Shown: positions 4,656 to 6,762 of the stretch, one piece after another
Position numbering within the stretch: position 1 is the first letter of the stretch
Layout: the number at the start of each line of letters is the position of its first letter
Assembly (NCBI GenBank): GCA_023267795.1
Contig: JAHFMP010000051.1
Coordinates: forward strand, 1-6,762
DNA: 6,762 bases
Direction of reading: 5' to 3'
Origin: Candidatus Woesearchaeota archaeon
Lineage (GTDB): Archaea; Nanobdellota; Nanobdellia; Woesearchaeales; DSVV01
Notes under the pieces: generated by a model
Database searches by the model: none
The model's input: only the letters and a program-made list of their open reading frames with translations
What the model was told of the DNA's origin: nothing
Position numbers and translations under genes: made by a program

Positions 4656-5519
4656 ATGTTTTTAAGTATGAAATTCTTAAAAAAAGACATGGCATGGTTT
4701 TTGAGAAAAATTCACACTAATCTTGTTTGCAGGTGGCAGGAATTTTGGACATTCAAAATCAACATTCTTATTACTGTTATGAATACATGCCTTGAAGTTC
4801 TTATGTGGTTTTTTCTTGCAAAGATTATTGACCCATCTACTCTTGGCTATGATGGCATAGGCTACATGCCTTTTATTCTCATAGGAAGTGTTGCTATTTA
4901 TTTTGTCGATAGTGTCGGAGCAAGCTTCACAGACAAATTTAATGATGATAGCAGTAACGGTATTTTCAAGTTGGTGTATTTGTCTAATATGCACGTCAGC
5001 CAATACTTTCTCATTAATTTTGTGACAATGCTTGTTTTTGATATTTTTACTATTTTTATTCCTATGGTATTTGTCTATAGTTTTCTGATTCAGTACAGCG
5101 ACACGTCAACACTTCTCTTTATGGGAACTGATAACTGGCTTACTATTGTGATTGGTCTTTTGATTTTTATCGTTGGTAATTTGGGATTTCAACTCATGAC
5201 TGTTGGTGCAACGCTGTTTTTAAAGCATGGAAATCCTGTTGCGTTTTTCATGGAGCAATTGAACCGCTTTTTCTCTGGACAATATTTTCCAACAGCATTT
5301 TTGCCAGGCTTTTTAGGATTTGTGCCAAAAATTCTTCCAACAGCATATATCATTCTGATATGGAGAGAAACTCTGTTCCTGAATCATGTTTATTATCAAA
5401 AAGAAATGCTTAATTTAGTTATCGGCGGCCTTATTGTCAATCTCATTATATTTTTGCTGGGATTTTATCTCTTTTATTACGGGATACGACGTGCAAAACT
5501 TGAAGGAAGGTGGTTTTAA
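4656..5519 (+). CDS. ABC-2 type transporter permease
   Basis: Integral membrane subunit of an ABC-2 (export-type) transporter, 287 residues, with about six hydrophobic segments by eye: 35-57, 70-90, 116-146, 162-188, 217-236 and 252-276. The N-terminus is a basic amphipathic stretch (MKFLKKDMAWFLRKIH) ending in the RWQEFWTFKIN element before helix 1. That is typical of the uncharacterised ABC-2 permeases paired with COG4586-like ATPases. The conserved cytoplasmic-side segment F...Y...LP...LG...P after helix 4 (211-228) fits the same group. The next gene, the ATPase, starts on the last base of this stop codon (TAATG), so the two are translationally coupled. ATG 4668 (MKFLKK) is an equally plausible start. 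Such systems often have a second permease; if present it lies outside the window. Substrate unknown. Confidence 0.85.
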   Translation: MFLSMKFLKKDMAWFLRKIHTNLVCRWQEFWTFKINILITVMNTCLEVLMWFFLAKIIDPSTLGYDGIGYMPFILIGSVAIYFVDSVGASFTDKFNDDSSNGIFKLVYLSNMHVSQYFLINFVTMLVFDIFTIFIPMVFVYSFLIQYSDTSTLLFMGTDNWLTIVIGLLIFIVGNLGFQLMTVGATLFLKHGNPVAFFMEQLNRFFSGQYFPTAFLPGFLGFVPKILPTAYIILIWRETLFLNHVYYQKEMLNLVIGGLIVNLIIFLLGFYLFYYGIRRAKLEGRWF

Positions 5520-6762
5520 TGAAACAACCTGTTATTCAAGTCAGGGATCTTAAAAAGGATTATTTCCAATATAAAGTTTTTTTTCCTGGAAAACTTCTGA
5601 CAAAAGCATTGCGTGGGGTAAGCTTTGATGTTTTTCAAGGAGATTTTATTGGTCTTATTGGTGTCAATGGTTCTGGAAAAAGTACTCTCATGCGAACACT
5701 GACGACAAATTTAGAAAAAAATTCTGGAAAAATAACAATTCTGAGTTATGATATTGAAAAAGAGCAGGAGAGCATTAAAGAAAATATTTCATGGATGTTT
5801 GGTCAGGATTACTATGGCATTGGTTGGGCATCACTGGAAAAAAATATGCATCTTGCTGCTGCACTTATTGGGCTCTCCAAGCATGAAGCAGAAACAAGAA
5901 TAAACACACTTCTTAATAAATTTCATCTTGAGGAAAAAAGAAAAGAAGATGTCTGGAGATTGAGTACAGGAATGCTTGCAAAATATTCTCTTGCAGTTGC
6001 ATTATTAAAAAATCCAAAAATCCTTTTTTTAGATGAGCCATTGCTCGGGCTTGACACGTATGCAAAAGATGAGATTCGCGAAATACTTACTGAGTTGAAT
6101 GAAAAAGGAACAACAATTATCTATACAGATCATCAGCTTCAGGAAGTAGAGAAAATCTGTAAACGATTGCTTATTATTAATCATGGAAAACTTCTCTTTG
6201 ATGGATCTGTCAAAAAACTAAAGCAAATATACAGAGATACTAATGTCCTGAATGTTGTTTGCACTGGAACAAATATCAACAAAATACTATATCAACTCAT
6301 GCAACAAAAGCAGTTTGTGGATTATGAGATTCTTGAAACAGAAGGAAATACACATACCCTAAAAATATTTACTGCTATTGATTCAAAAAAAACTGTTCTG
6401 AAGGTGACAGAAGCGTTGCAGTGTCATGGTTTTTCTGTAGAGCAGATGAATGCAGGATTATTAAGTTTAGAAGATGTATACCGGAAATTTTTAAAAGTAG
6501 ATATCAATGAACATAAAGCTCGAAAATTAGAGAGTTTTGGAAGGATAAATGAGGATCCATTGAAGGAATTTGAGAAATTATTGCAGCATACCAATCCAAG
6601 AGTTCGGGCAAAGGCATGCAGAATTTTCTGGAAAAAGAATAAAGCAAAAGTGCAGCCAATACTTCTCGATATGCTATCAGCAACAAAAGACATGCAACAA
6701 GAGGCACTTCATGTTATCGGGCAAGTGAAAGATAAAAGTTTTACAGAACATGTCTTGCAGCT
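5519..6762 (+). CDS. ABC transporter ATP-binding protein with C-terminal HEAT-like extension, cut by window edge
   Basis: The nucleotide-binding subunit for the upstream permease; 414 residues are visible and the frame is still open. The ABC domain contains Walker A GVNGSGKST (48-56), Q-loop Gln96 in WMFGQD, signature LSTGM (148-152), Walker B ILFLDEP (168-174), D-loop GLD (177-179) and switch His205 in YTDH, so it should be catalytically competent. The FFPGK...LTKALRGVSF start and FGQ...GW region match the COG4586-type exporter ATPases. After a small alpha/beta domain (about 245-327), residues 345-414 form repeated helix pairs (DPLKEFEKLLQ, NPRVRAKACRIFWKK, VQPILLDML, MQQEALHVIGQVKD) like HEAT repeats. 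Normal members end near 320-330 residues, so this extension is unusual. The start overlaps the permease stop by one base. Confidence 0.88.
   Translation, partial: MKQPVIQVRDLKKDYFQYKVFFPGKLLTKALRGVSFDVFQGDFIGLIGVNGSGKSTLMRTLTTNLEKNSGKITILSYDIEKEQESIKENISWMFGQDYYGIGWASLEKNMHLAAALIGLSKHEAETRINTLLNKFHLEEKRKEDVWRLSTGMLAKYSLAVALLKNPKILFLDEPLLGLDTYAKDEIREILTELNEKGTTIIYTDHQLQEVEKICKRLLIINHGKLLFDGSVKKLKQIYRDTNVLNVVCTGTNINKILYQLMQQKQFVDYEILETEGNTHTLKIFTAIDSKKTVLKVTEALQCHGFSVEQMNAGLLSLEDVYRKFLKVDINEHKARKLESFGRINEDPLKEFEKLLQHTNPRVRAKACRIFWKKNKAKVQPILLDMLSATKDMQQEALHVIGQVKDKSFTEHVLQ

Overview
The window reads as AT-rich archaeal chromosome, most likely from a small-genome DPANN-type lineage (Woesearchaeota/Pacearchaeota-like; this placement is inferred, not tested). 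The evidence is an archaeal replication factor C small subunit, an archaeal Pno1/Dim2-type KH protein, a PRC-barrel mini-protein, and TATA-like boxes lying about 25-28 bp upstream of several start codons, as expected for leaderless archaeal mRNAs.

Left part (1-1235, minus strand): the rfcS gene runs off the left edge. Upstream of it lies a PRC-barrel gene whose 5' end carries a perfect 11-bp inverted repeat. A possible 34-codon ORF with a good Shine-Dalgarno site overlaps the PRC-barrel GTG by four bases. Positions 1236-1604 hold only a decayed or very short helix-turn-helix reading frame resembling archaeal insertion-sequence transposases.

Middle (1605-3678): a minus-strand pair encodes a divergent ThiE-fold protein and an NAD kinase-family protein, driven by a promoter just upstream of the kinase. 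Divergent from it, on the plus strand, is the two-KH-domain ribosome-assembly-type protein.

3680-4577 (minus strand) is the most unusual part. It looks empty at ordinary length cut-offs, but contains five consecutive tiny reading frames of 56, 55, 52, 47 and 34 codons. They are separated by 20-36 nt, four have a clear Shine-Dalgarno site, all are strongly basic, and several share Thr-Gly repeats and Arg-Arg-Ala or Gly/Lys-rich tails. A TATA box lies ahead of the first one. I do not recognise the family. It looks like a tandemly duplicated operon of small basic proteins or peptides.

Right part (4656-6762, plus strand): divergent from the tiny-gene operon is an ABC-2 type transporter. Its six-helix permease gene overlaps by one base the gene for its ATPase, which continues past the right edge and carries a C-terminal HEAT-repeat-like extension. 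Whether the transporter has anything to do with the tiny basic proteins is only a hypothesis from the divergent arrangement.
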